The notes under the pieces: generated by a model
The model's database searches: none
The model's input: the letters and a program-made list of their open reading frames with translations, nothing else
What the model was told of the DNA's origin: nothing
Program-made: the position numbers and the translations under genes
In this document: positions 6,800-14,250 of the stretch, piece after piece
How the letters are laid out: each line of letters starts with the position of its first letter
How positions within the stretch are numbered: position 1 is the first letter of the stretch
NCBI RefSeq assembly: GCF_003063265.1
Contig: NZ_NERU01000027.1
Location: 1-38,802, forward strand
Direction: 5' to 3'
DNA length: 38,802 nucleotides
Source: Limnohabitans sp. WS1
GTDB lineage: Bacteria > Pseudomonadota > Gammaproteobacteria > Burkholderiales > Burkholderiaceae_C

Positions 6800-8092
6800 T
6801 TACAAAATACGTAAATTTTCGACAATTTGTGCCCGAATTTCGGAAGAAATCGGTTCCAGGGTGTGGCTCAAAGCCGACAGGCCTTCTGCGCCCATCGCCT
6901 GAAGTTGGGCAATGGTTTGCCCTGCTGCTTTGGGTGAGTCAAAGCCCAGGCTTTGCAGCAGGACTTGGCCTTTGGCGTCGACGAACTTGAAGTAAAAAAG
7001 TCCGTCTTTGTCGCGGTATTGTTTGAAGCTGGGCTGAGCCACCTTGGTGTCGGCGGGTGCGGCGGTGGCGGCGCTTGAAGCCAAGGAGCGCAGGCCCACC
7101 GCATGGCGCAACTCGCGCATGAAGGGCGTGGCCAATTGGCGGGCCTTGTCGGCACCGGCCAACAAAATTTGGTCCATTTGGGCGGGGTTGTTGATGAGTG
7201 CCTGGTATTGCTCGCGCATGGGGGTGATTTCGCGGTCAATCCGTTCAAACAGCATTTGTTTGGCATCACCCCAGCCGATGCCGTCGGCATAGGCTTGGGC
7301 CAATGCAGCGGTTTCTTCGGCGCTGGCAAAGGCCTGGTAAATCTGGAACAGGGCCGAGCCTTCGGTGGTCTTGGGCTCGCCCGGGGCTTTGGAGTCGGTC
7401 ACGATGGCCGCGATCTGTTTGCGCATCTGGGCAGCTGGCGCAAACAGTGGAATGGTGTTGTCGTAGCTTTTGCTCATCTTGCGGCCGTCGAGGCCGGGCA
7501 GCAGGGCCACGGACTCTTCGATGACGGCTTCGGGCAGCACGAAGTGTTCCCCATACAGGTGGTTGAAGCTCGAGGCCATGTCACGCGCCATCTCGATGTG
7601 CTGGATTTGATCGCGGCCCACAGGCACTTTGTGTGCCTTGAACATCAAAATATCCGCCCCCATCAGCACCGGGTACATGAACAGGCCTGCGGTCACATCG
7701 GCATCGGTGTCCTTGCCCGCTTCGTGGTTTTTGTCCACCGACGCTTTGTAGGCGTGAGCGCGGTTGAGCAGGCCTTTGCCCGTGACACAGGTCAGCAACC
7801 AGGTGAGTTCAGGAATTTCGGGGATGTCGGACTGGCGGTAAAAGGTGACTTTTTCGGGGTCCAGCCCCGAGGCGATCCAGCTGGCAGCGATCTCCAGTGT
7901 AGAGCGCTGAATGCGGGCGGGTTCATCGCATTTGATGAGGGCGTGGTAGTCGGCCAAAAAGTAAAAGCCATCGGTGCTGGCGTCGCGGCTCGCTTGCACG
8001 GTGGGCCGGATGGCGCCCACGTAGTTGCCCAAGTGGGGCGTGCCTGTGGTGGTGATGCCGGTGAGAACGCGGGTTCGGGTCTTGGAAGTCAT
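6800..8092 (-). CDS. trpS: Tryptophanyl-tRNA synthetase with C-terminal extension
   Basis: A class I synthetase that charges tRNA-Trp. The HIGH-type motif is TTGTPHLGNYVG near residue 20 and the KMSKS loop is GLDGRKMSKSYDN. The catalytic core ends near residue 335. The protein is about 430 residues, against about 330-350 for a typical bacterial TrpS. The additional ~95 residues contain FKQYRDKDGLFYFKFVDAKG, QVLLQSLGFDSPKAAGQTIA, which resembles a DUF1508 (YegP-like) unit. Similar long TrpS proteins occur in Burkholderiales, so this is likely lineage-typical rather than an assembly artefact. The ATG at 8092 is chosen over a TTG 15 bases upstream. A site-2 protease gene lies 33 bases upstream on the same strand. 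Confidence 0.95.
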   Translation of the reverse strand: MTSKTRTRVLTGITTTGTPHLGNYVGAIRPTVQASRDASTDGFYFLADYHALIKCDEPARIQRSTLEIAASWIASGLDPEKVTFYRQSDIPEIPELTWLLTCVTGKGLLNRAHAYKASVDKNHEAGKDTDADVTAGLFMYPVLMGADILMFKAHKVPVGRDQIQHIEMARDMASSFNHLYGEHFVLPEAVIEESVALLPGLDGRKMSKSYDNTIPLFAPAAQMRKQIAAIVTDSKAPGEPKTTEGSALFQIYQAFASAEETAALAQAYADGIGWGDAKQMLFERIDREITPMREQYQALINNPAQMDQILLAGADKARQLATPFMRELRHAVGLRSLASSAATAAPADTKVAQPSFKQYRDKDGLFYFKFVDAKGQVLLQSLGFDSPKAAGQTIAQLQAMGAEGLSALSHTLEPISSEIRAQIVENLRIL

Positions 8093-8125
8093 GGAAAAAG
8101 CAAACAATCAAAAACGAATGAAAAA

Positions 8126-8788
8126 TCAGCGCAACAAGGCGGCCAAGGGGCTCAGGGTGAGTTTGATCAAGTCAAAGGTCACGCCCATCAGGGGTTGCAT
8201 CCACCAGGCGCTGATGAGGCCCGTGAGCACCAAGGCCATGACGATGAAAAAGCCCCAAGGCTCGACCCGCGAAAACATCACCGCCTGACGCCAAGGCAGC
8301 AGTCCCACCACAATACGGCCACCGTCCAAAGGCGGCAGTGGAAAAAGGTTGAAAGCAAACATCACCACATTGGTCAACATGCCGGCTTTGCACATTTCGA
8401 GGAAAAAACGCTCTGAAACGCCACTACCGGCCAAGACGTAAAGCAGCACCCCCCACATCAAGGCTTGCACCAGATTGGAGCCCGGACCGGCCAAAGCCAC
8501 CCAGACCATGTCGCGTTTGGGGTTGTGCAGTCGGTCAAACCGCACCGGCACCGGCTTGGCGTAACCGAACAAAAAAGCGCCACTGGTGCTGAAGTACAGC
8601 AACAGCGGCAGCAAGATGGTGCCCATCAGGTCGATGTGGACCAGCGGGTTGAGGGTGACACGGCCCAGCATGGCTGCGGTGTTGTCCCCCAAGCGCAAAG
8701 CCGCGTAGCCATGCGCGGCTTCGTGCAAGGTGATGGCGAAGATCACGGGCAGGGCATAAATCAGGACAGTTTGGATGAGGTCGTACAT
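8126..8788 (-). CDS. Site-2 protease family (M50) membrane metalloprotease
   Basis: A 220-residue membrane protein with the zinc motif HEAAH in the first membrane helix (VIFAITLHEAAHGYAALRLG) and the second ligand motif NLFPLPPLDGG in a later helix. This is the compact M50B form without PDZ domain common next to trpS in betaproteobacteria. Such enzymes cleave substrates inside the membrane; the target here is unknown. Five or six hydrophobic segments are visible. The ATG at 8788 has an AGGGGG ribosome site 5 bases away and is preferred over a GTG 6 bases upstream. trpS follows 33 bases downstream in the same direction. Confidence 0.88.
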   Translation of the reverse strand: MYDLIQTVLIYALPVIFAITLHEAAHGYAALRLGDNTAAMLGRVTLNPLVHIDLMGTILLPLLLYFSTSGAFLFGYAKPVPVRFDRLHNPKRDMVWVALAGPGSNLVQALMWGVLLYVLAGSGVSERFFLEMCKAGMLTNVVMFAFNLFPLPPLDGGRIVVGLLPWRQAVMFSRVEPWGFFIVMALVLTGLISAWWMQPLMGVTFDLIKLTLSPLAALLR

Positions 8789-8856
8789 GTTCACCCCCTG
8801 ATTGTCTCAGACCCTATGGTGCCAGGCCACGCAAGGGGTCAAGGCATGCCCGAGGC

Positions 8857-10068
8857 TCAGTCGCGTTCAGCCAAAAACCGTTCCACCAGCAAGGACCAGT
8901 AAGCCGAGCCGATGGCCACGTTTTGGTCATTGAAATCGTAGCCGGGGTTGTGCACCATGCAGACCCCGTGGCCATCGCCAGTCCCGTCACCGTTGCCAAT
9001 GAGCAAATAGCTGCCGGGCACCTCTTCGAGCATGAAGGCGAAGTCTTCGCTGCCGGTCAGGGCGCGACCTTGGCGCGTGACCTTGTCTGCACCGACCAGT
9101 TCCTCGCCGACATCTCGGGCAAAGTCGGTTTCTTTCAAGTGGTTCACCAGCACCGGGTAGCCCCGCTTGTAATCGATGTGGGCTTTCACGCCGTAGCTCT
9201 GCGCTTGGGCATGGACCAGCTCGGTGATGCGTTGCTCCAGCAAGATGCGCACTTCACGGTTGAGCGAACGCACACTCAGTTTGAGTGTGGCGTGTTGCGG
9301 AATCACGTTGTTGGCCACCCCCGCATTGAAGGCCCCCACGGTGATGATGGCCATTTCTTGCGGGTCGATGTTGCGGGCCACGATGCTTTGCAGGCCCATG
9401 ACAATGGCCGAGCCAGCCACCACCGGGTCGGCTGCGCGGTGGGGCACAGCGCCGTGGCCGCCTGTGCCTTCGATGGTGATGGTCACGTTGTCCGAAGACG
9501 CCATGGCCGATCCATCGCGAAACACCAGCTGGCCTTGAGGGTGGCCGGGCATGTTGTGCATGCCAAAAACGGCATCGCATGGAAACTGGGTGAACAGGCC
9601 GTCTTCCATCATCTTTTTGGCACCGCCCAGGCCTTCTTCGGCCGGCTGGAAAATCAGATTGACCGTGCCCGAGAAGACGCCTTTTTGCGCGATGTGCTTG
9701 GCCGCTGCCAGCAGCATGGCCGTGTGCCCGTCGTGGCCACAGGCGTGCATGATGCCCACATTGCAGCTGGCATAGGGCAGGCCCGTGGCCTCGTCAATGG
9801 GCAGGGCGTCCATGTCGGCACGGATGCCGATGCTTTTGCTGCCCGTGCCCTTTTTGATCTGACCCACCACGCCCGTACCGCCCAGGCCGCGTGTCACCTC
9901 GTAGCCCCAGGCCGTCAACTGCTCGGCCACCAGATCGCTGGTGCGGTACTCCTTGTAGCCCATCTCCGGGTGCTTGTGGATGTCACGGCGCACCGCGATG
10001 AATTCATCCGCTTGGGCATGTAAGGCGTGCAGTTTGTCGTGCAGAAAAGCGTCGCTGGGAGCGTTCAT
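8857..10068 (-). CDS. M20 family amidohydrolase (hippurate hydrolase-like)
   Basis: A 403-residue zinc metallohydrolase of the M20D family, which removes acyl or aromatic groups from amino acids (hippuricase, N-acyl-amino-acid hydrolases). Metal-site motifs are HACGHDGHTAMLLAAAKHIA and the PAEEGLGGAKKM segment with the catalytic glutamate pair; the dimerisation domain contains TGGHGAVPHRAADPV. Length is typical. The ATG at 10068 has an AGAGG site and lies 23 bases after the TctC-type gene, so the two form an operon. That context suggests the imported compound is an acylated amino acid or similar amide, which is inference. Confidence 0.9.
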   Translation of the reverse strand: MNAPSDAFLHDKLHALHAQADEFIAVRRDIHKHPEMGYKEYRTSDLVAEQLTAWGYEVTRGLGGTGVVGQIKKGTGSKSIGIRADMDALPIDEATGLPYASCNVGIMHACGHDGHTAMLLAAAKHIAQKGVFSGTVNLIFQPAEEGLGGAKKMMEDGLFTQFPCDAVFGMHNMPGHPQGQLVFRDGSAMASSDNVTITIEGTGGHGAVPHRAADPVVAGSAIVMGLQSIVARNIDPQEMAIITVGAFNAGVANNVIPQHATLKLSVRSLNREVRILLEQRITELVHAQAQSYGVKAHIDYKRGYPVLVNHLKETDFARDVGEELVGADKVTRQGRALTGSEDFAFMLEEVPGSYLLIGNGDGTGDGHGVCMVHNPGYDFNDQNVAIGSAYWSLLVERFLAERD

Positions 10069-10091
10069 GAAAGGCCTCTTGGGGGAGTGGA

Positions 10092-11069
10092 TCACTGGGC
10101 TTGCAGATTAATCGATTTGGCAATGGCGCGGTAGCGCTCGATGTCGCCAAGGTAAATGCGGGCCAGCTCGGCGGGTGTGCGCGAAGGCAGCACCACATTG
10201 CCGCTGGCTTCCAGGGCCTTGCGGGTTTCGGGCACTTCAGCGGCTGCATAAAAGGCCTTGTTCAGGGTGTTGACGACCGCGTCCGAGGTGTTTTTGTGCA
10301 CCTGCACACCTGCCCAGATGTCAAAGTCCATGGTTTCCAACCCTTTCATGGCGGCCATGGCCGGGAACTGCTTGAACAGCGGGTGTGGGGTTTTGGCCGT
10401 GACCGCCAGACCCTGGATTTTTCCGTCGATGAGGGTTTGAGGAATGGAGCCGGCCATGGGCAAGAAAGCCATGTCGATTTGCCCGCCCATCAAATCGGTG
10501 ATCAAAGGGGCAATGCCTTTGTAGGGCACATGCAGCATCTCTACCTTGGTCAACTGCGAGAACTTCTCGCCCACCAGGTGGTACAGCGAACCCGGGCCCA
10601 CACTGCCATAGCTCAGGGGCTTGTTGGCGTTCTTGCGGGCCAGTGCCAGCAGATCGTCCACGGTCTTGACGTTGAGCGAGTTGCGCACGGCCAAGATGGT
10701 CGTGGTGGTGGCAAATTGCGCCACCAGTTTGAAGTCTTCAGATTTGTACTTCACACCTTGAATGGCCATGGGGGCCAGCACCAGCTCCATGGGGCTGCCC
10801 AGGCTCAAGGTGTAGCCATCAGCCGGTGCATTGACCAATTTGGCCATGCCAATCGCGCCGCCTGCGCCGCCGATGTTCTCGATGATCATGGTTTGGCCCA
10901 ATTTGGCCGCAGCATCGGGCTGCACCTTGCGGGCAAAAAAGTCCGAGGGGCCACCTGCCGGGTAAGGCACGATCAGGTTGATCGTTTTGGCGGGATAGGT
11001 TTGCGCGAGGGCGGGGCTGAGAGCGCTGGCGGCCACGAGCAGGCTGCCGAGAAGGGTTTTAACGTTCAT
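10092..11069 (-). CDS. Tripartite tricarboxylate transporter substrate-binding protein (Bug/TctC)
   Basis: A 325-residue periplasmic binding protein. A Sec signal peptide covers residues 1-22 (MNVKTLLGSLLVAASALSPA, cleavage after ALAQ). The mature protein has the Bug hallmark YPAKTINLIVPYPAGGPSDF, then NIGGAGGAIGMAKLVNAPAD and HVPYKGIAPLITDLMGGQID. Bug proteins capture small carboxylates and related compounds; many Burkholderiales carry them without the TctA/TctB permease, as here. An AGGAGA site precedes the ATG at 11069, which also gives a clean signal peptide, so the longer upstream frame is rejected. It is divergent from a LysR regulator that probably controls it. Confidence 0.92.
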   Translation of the reverse strand: MNVKTLLGSLLVAASALSPALAQTYPAKTINLIVPYPAGGPSDFFARKVQPDAAAKLGQTMIIENIGGAGGAIGMAKLVNAPADGYTLSLGSPMELVLAPMAIQGVKYKSEDFKLVAQFATTTTILAVRNSLNVKTVDDLLALARKNANKPLSYGSVGPGSLYHLVGEKFSQLTKVEMLHVPYKGIAPLITDLMGGQIDMAFLPMAGSIPQTLIDGKIQGLAVTAKTPHPLFKQFPAMAAMKGLETMDFDIWAGVQVHKNTSDAVVNTLNKAFYAAAEVPETRKALEASGNVVLPSRTPAELARIYLGDIERYRAIAKSINLQAQ

Positions 11070-11111
11070 GTTGTCTCCTGAAGGTTGGGGTTCTGTATGG
11101 CTGAAATGACC

Positions 11112-11122
11112 ATCCGACGGAT
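11112..11122. promoter_or_regulatory. Palindrome in divergent tctC/lysR promoter region
   Basis: ATCCGACGGAT is a perfect odd palindrome in the 119-base intergenic space between the divergent binding-protein and LysR genes. Its position fits a regulator-binding site, but no other copy is present to compare and the LysR consensus (T-N11-A) is too loose to confirm it. Confidence 0.35.
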
Positions 11123-11188
11123 CGTAAAAATGAAAAACTAATGTGTCCAATGACTTATTTTTCTGATTTTGATGCGTAAAATGAATAC

Positions 11189-12094
11189 ATGAACCTCAGG
11201 CACCTTGAGCATTGGCTGGCACTGGCCGAAACCGGCTCCTTCAGCCGCGCGGCCGAAAAACTGCACATCACCCAGTCGGCCTTGAGCCGCAGCATCCAGG
11301 CGCTGGAGGATGACCTGGGCGGGATGCTGGTGGACCGGATCGGCAAAAAAAACGAGCTCACGCCCCTGGGCCGCTCGGTGTTAGGGCGGGCGCGGCGCAT
11401 CGTGCATGAAGCCCAAGAGCTCCAAGAAGGTGCTGCATTGCTTCAGCAAGGTGGCTTGGGTGCATTGCGTGTGGGCTTGGGTTCGGGTCCCGGGGCGATG
11501 CTGATGACGCCCTGGTTGGTCTACATGGCCAAGAACCACCCAACGGTACAGGTCACGGTTTCACGCGGGTCGACCGAGTTGCAACTGGCCCAGTTGCGTG
11601 AGCGGCAGCTCGATGCCTTGGTGGTGGACGTGCGCCGGGTGGAGGCCGCGCCAGACCTGAAAATGACGCATGTGGTGGAGATGCGAGCCGGCTTTGTGTG
11701 CCGCCATGGACACCCGCTGCTCAGCCTTCATCCCACTGGTGTGCCCTTCGACGCTTTGTTGGCTTACCCCATCGCCTCCATCCCCTTGTCGCAAGAAGTG
11801 GCCCGATTGCTGGTGGACCACTATGGGCCGAAGGCCAATCCGGCACAAATGACCACCTTGCAGTGCGAGGACATCGCCAGCTTGCTCGATGTGGTGGGGC
11901 AAACCGATGCGATTTACCTGGGCATCGTGGGGGCTGCGCGAGAGGGCATGGCTCAAGGCCGTTTGGTCGAACTGGGCATGTGCACGCCCCTCCAAGGGCA
12001 GGCTCGACTGGCCCTTATCACCTTGATGGGACGAACCGAGTTGCCCGTCATGTCCGTTTTTCGCGACTTTGTGCAGCAGCATTTGACCGATTGA
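11189..12094 (+). CDS. LysR family transcriptional regulator
   Basis: A 301-residue LysR-type regulator. The winged HTH fills residues 1-60 (MNLRHLEHWLALAETGSFSR, AAEKLHITQSALSRSIQALE) and a periplasmic-binding-like effector domain follows from about residue 90. The effector domain has the usual two-lobe layout (VGLGSGPGAMLMTP ... LVVDVRRVEA). It is divergent from the TctC-type gene and runs with the TauE/SafE permease 19 bases downstream. LysR regulators typically control the divergent gene, so control of the binding protein/amidohydrolase operon is a reasonable inference. Confidence 0.92.
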   Translation: MNLRHLEHWLALAETGSFSRAAEKLHITQSALSRSIQALEDDLGGMLVDRIGKKNELTPLGRSVLGRARRIVHEAQELQEGAALLQQGGLGALRVGLGSGPGAMLMTPWLVYMAKNHPTVQVTVSRGSTELQLAQLRERQLDALVVDVRRVEAAPDLKMTHVVEMRAGFVCRHGHPLLSLHPTGVPFDALLAYPIASIPLSQEVARLLVDHYGPKANPAQMTTLQCEDIASLLDVVGQTDAIYLGIVGAAREGMAQGRLVELGMCTPLQGQARLALITLMGRTELPVMSVFRDFVQQHLTD

Positions 12095-12113
12095 CATCAA
12101 AAAAGGAAGCAGG

Positions 12114-12845
12114 ATGCAAGAGTGGCTTTACCCCATGGGGGTGGTTTTACTGGGTTACACCGTGCTGGGACTGACGGGATTTGGCTCTGCGCTGGTCATC
12201 GTGCCGCTGCTGGCTTGGCAGTGGCCATTGCCACAGGTGGTGGCACTGACTTTGCTGATGGATGTGCCCGCTTCGGCGTTTCACAGTGGGCTGAACTGGC
12301 GGCAGGTGCAGTGGCGTGAGTTGGGGCGTTTGGTGCCCGGGCTGGTGCTGGGCACCTTGCTGGGCTTGTGGCTCATGCCGCATTTGCAGGCCCGTTGGCC
12401 ACTGTTGCTGTTGGGTTTGTATGTGGCGGCTGTGGGCGTCAATGCTTTGCGCCCAGCTGCCAAGCGCACAGGGTTGCCCGCACCCCGCTGGGCTTATCCG
12501 GTGGGCACGGCCATTGGCTTGGTGGAAATGCTGTTTGGCACCGCGGGGCCGCTCGTGGTGGCCTGGCTGAGCCGCCGTGTGGCCGATGTGCAGCAAATGC
12601 GTGCCAGCACGCCCATGATCATCACCGTGGCCGCCAGCACGGTGTTGGTGGGCATGGGCTGGGAGGGGCGTTTGAGCAGTGACGTGCTCTGGCAACGCTG
12701 GCTGGTGCTGATGGGTATGGCCTTGTGTGGCGTCTGGCTGGGCCACCGTGTGGCCCACCGGGTGCCGGTGGCGCGGTTGCGCCAGATCATTTGCGGCCTG
12801 TTGGTCGTCAGCGGCTTGATGCTGACGCTGCGGGCTTTGTCATAA
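12114..12845 (+). CDS. TauE/SafE family membrane permease
   Basis: A 243-residue, roughly 8-helix integral membrane protein of the TauE/SafE (DUF81) family, which exports sulfite or small organic acids. The family's repeated glycine-rich helix starts are visible (LGYTVLGLTGFGSALVIVPL near the N-terminus and TAIGLVEMLFGTAGPLVVAW in the second half). An AGGAAGCAGG site precedes the ATG. It follows the LysR gene closely, so the two are probably one transcript. The substrate is not determinable from sequence; the neighbouring uptake and hydrolysis genes hint at a related organic anion. Confidence 0.85.
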   Translation: MQEWLYPMGVVLLGYTVLGLTGFGSALVIVPLLAWQWPLPQVVALTLLMDVPASAFHSGLNWRQVQWRELGRLVPGLVLGTLLGLWLMPHLQARWPLLLLGLYVAAVGVNALRPAAKRTGLPAPRWAYPVGTAIGLVEMLFGTAGPLVVAWLSRRVADVQQMRASTPMIITVAASTVLVGMGWEGRLSSDVLWQRWLVLMGMALCGVWLGHRVAHRVPVARLRQIICGLLVVSGLMLTLRALS

Positions 12846-12897
12846 CGGTTGTGCAGGTCGGCGCTTCAGCGCCGACGATGCAGGTCCACGGGTGCAC

Positions 12898-12925
12898 GTT
12901 CACGGCTGCATGTTCACGGCTGCAT
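12898..12925. repeat. 14-bp direct repeat, two copies
   Basis: GTTCACGGCTGCAT occurs twice back to back, in the gap between the TauE/SafE gene and guaC. A GC-rich hairpin without a T tract (12857-12876) lies just before it. It is probably a slippage product. Confidence 0.8.
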
Positions 12926-12964
12926 GTTGTAGAAGTTCAAGCTCCGACTTAACGATGAATCCAC

Positions 12965-12995
12965 AAAAAAGGGAGCCCATGGCTCCCTTTTTTTT
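12965..12995. terminator. Bidirectional terminator between TauE/SafE gene and guaC
   Basis: GGGAGCC / GGCTCCC (12971-12987, three-base loop) is flanked by six A on the left and eight T on the right. It therefore works as a rho-independent terminator in both directions for the two convergent genes. Confidence 0.9.
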
Positions 12996-13010
12996 GAACG
13001 CGCAGAGGGT

Positions 13011-13988
13011 TTACATCAACAGATGTTCGCCAGCGTTGTCGCCACCCAATGTCACGTAGTTCACCTTGCGGATGTCCATCAGCTTGGTGCCACCCGCGTA
13101 GCTGATCGAGCTTTGCACGTCCTGCTCCATCTCGATGAGGGTGTTGGCCAGTTTGCCCTTGATCGGCTCCAAAATGCGCTTGCCTTCGACGTGCTTGTAC
13201 TCGCCCTTGTTGAAGTCAGATGCCGAGCCGTAGTACTCCTTGAACATCTCGCCATCGACTTCCACGGTCTTGCCGGGTGACTCTTCGTGACCCGCAAACA
13301 GCGAGCCGATCATGACCATGCTCGCGCCAAAGCGGATGCTCTTGGCGATGTCGCCGTGGCTGCGGATGCCGCCGTCGGCAATGATGGGCTTGGTCGCCAC
13401 GCGGGCGCACCACTTGAGCGCCGACAACTGCCAGCCGCCCGTGCCAAAACCCGTCTTGAGCTTGGTGATGCAGACCTTGCCCGGGCCCACGCCCACTTTG
13501 GTCGCGTCAGCGCCCCAGTTTTCCAGGTCGATCACGGCTTCGGGCGTGGCCACGTTGCCTGCGATCACAAAGCTCGTGGGCAGTTTGGCCTTGATGTAGC
13601 CAATCATGTCGCGCACGCTGTCGGCATGGCCGTGGGCGATGTCGATGGTGATGTACTCGGGCACCAAATTTTCGGCAGCCAGCTGGTCCACCGTGGCGCG
13701 GTCGGGGGCTTTGACGCCCAATGAGATCGAGGCGTAAACACCTTTGGCGTGCATGTCGCGCACGAACTGGACGTTGTCCAGGTCAAAGCGGTGCATGACG
13801 TAGAAGTAATCGTTTTGCGCCATCCACAGGCAGATGGACTCGTCCACCACCGTTTTCATGTTGGCAGGCACCACCGGCAGGCGGAACTTGCGGCCACCCA
13901 GCTCGACGCCCGCGTCGCACTCGGAACGGCTTTCCACGCGGCACTTGCGTGGCAAAAGCAGGATGTTGTCGTAATCAAAAATTTCCAT
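13011..13988 (-). CDS. guaC: GMP reductase
   Basis: A 325-residue TIM-barrel enzyme that reduces GMP to IMP with NADPH in purine salvage. It begins MEIFDYDNILLLPRKCRVES and has the catalytic loop GVGPGKVCITKLKTGFGTGG with the active-site Cys; the phosphate site is IIADGGIRSHGDIAKSIRFG. There is no CBS pair, which separates it from IMP dehydrogenase. The 325-residue length is closer to the Firmicutes-type (GuaC2) than to the 347-residue E. coli enzyme. The ATG at 13988 is the family start; the frame stays open upstream but lacks family sequence. A strong terminator hairpin lies about 100 bases upstream. Confidence 0.94.
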   Translation of the reverse strand: MEIFDYDNILLLPRKCRVESRSECDAGVELGGRKFRLPVVPANMKTVVDESICLWMAQNDYFYVMHRFDLDNVQFVRDMHAKGVYASISLGVKAPDRATVDQLAAENLVPEYITIDIAHGHADSVRDMIGYIKAKLPTSFVIAGNVATPEAVIDLENWGADATKVGVGPGKVCITKLKTGFGTGGWQLSALKWCARVATKPIIADGGIRSHGDIAKSIRFGASMVMIGSLFAGHEESPGKTVEVDGEMFKEYYGSASDFNKGEYKHVEGKRILEPIKGKLANTLIEMEQDVQSSISYAGGTKLMDIRKVNYVTLGGDNAGEHLLM

Positions 13989-14090
13989 GAGAAAACCAAG
14001 CTCCAAAAAAGGATTCGTTGAAAGAACGAGTGAGCGCTTGGCCTGGCCGGTTTTTTGGCCCTTGGCATGAACCCGTTGCAGGTTCAGGGC

Positions 14091-14123
14091 AAAAAAAACC
14101 GGGCGCAAGAATCTTGGGCCCGG
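14091..14123 (-). terminator. Rho-independent terminator upstream of guaC
   Basis: On the minus strand, CCGGGCCCAAGA and TCTTGCGCCCGG pair (one mismatch, 14099-14123) with a one-base loop and are followed by eight T (14098-14091). It lies 127 bases after the cyclophilin gene stop and 102 bases before the guaC start. It most simply ends the cyclophilin transcript, but its position in front of guaC also allows a leader attenuator. Confidence 0.85.
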
Positions 14124-14250
14124 TGGCTGATTCTACTCGTTTCAAGGGTGTCTGAATTGACAACATGCCCATGGCGGGTGAGAAACTTCAATCCCAAGCG
14201 ACCGGCTCAGTGGCGCTGTTTTTTGAACCGGTGCAAGGCAAAAAATGGAT

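Noticed and set aside
12857..12876. GC-rich hairpin GTCGGCGC-TTCA-GCGCCGAC after the TauE/SafE gene
   Set aside because: No following T tract, and a much better bidirectional terminator lies about 110 bases downstream; kept only as a note.
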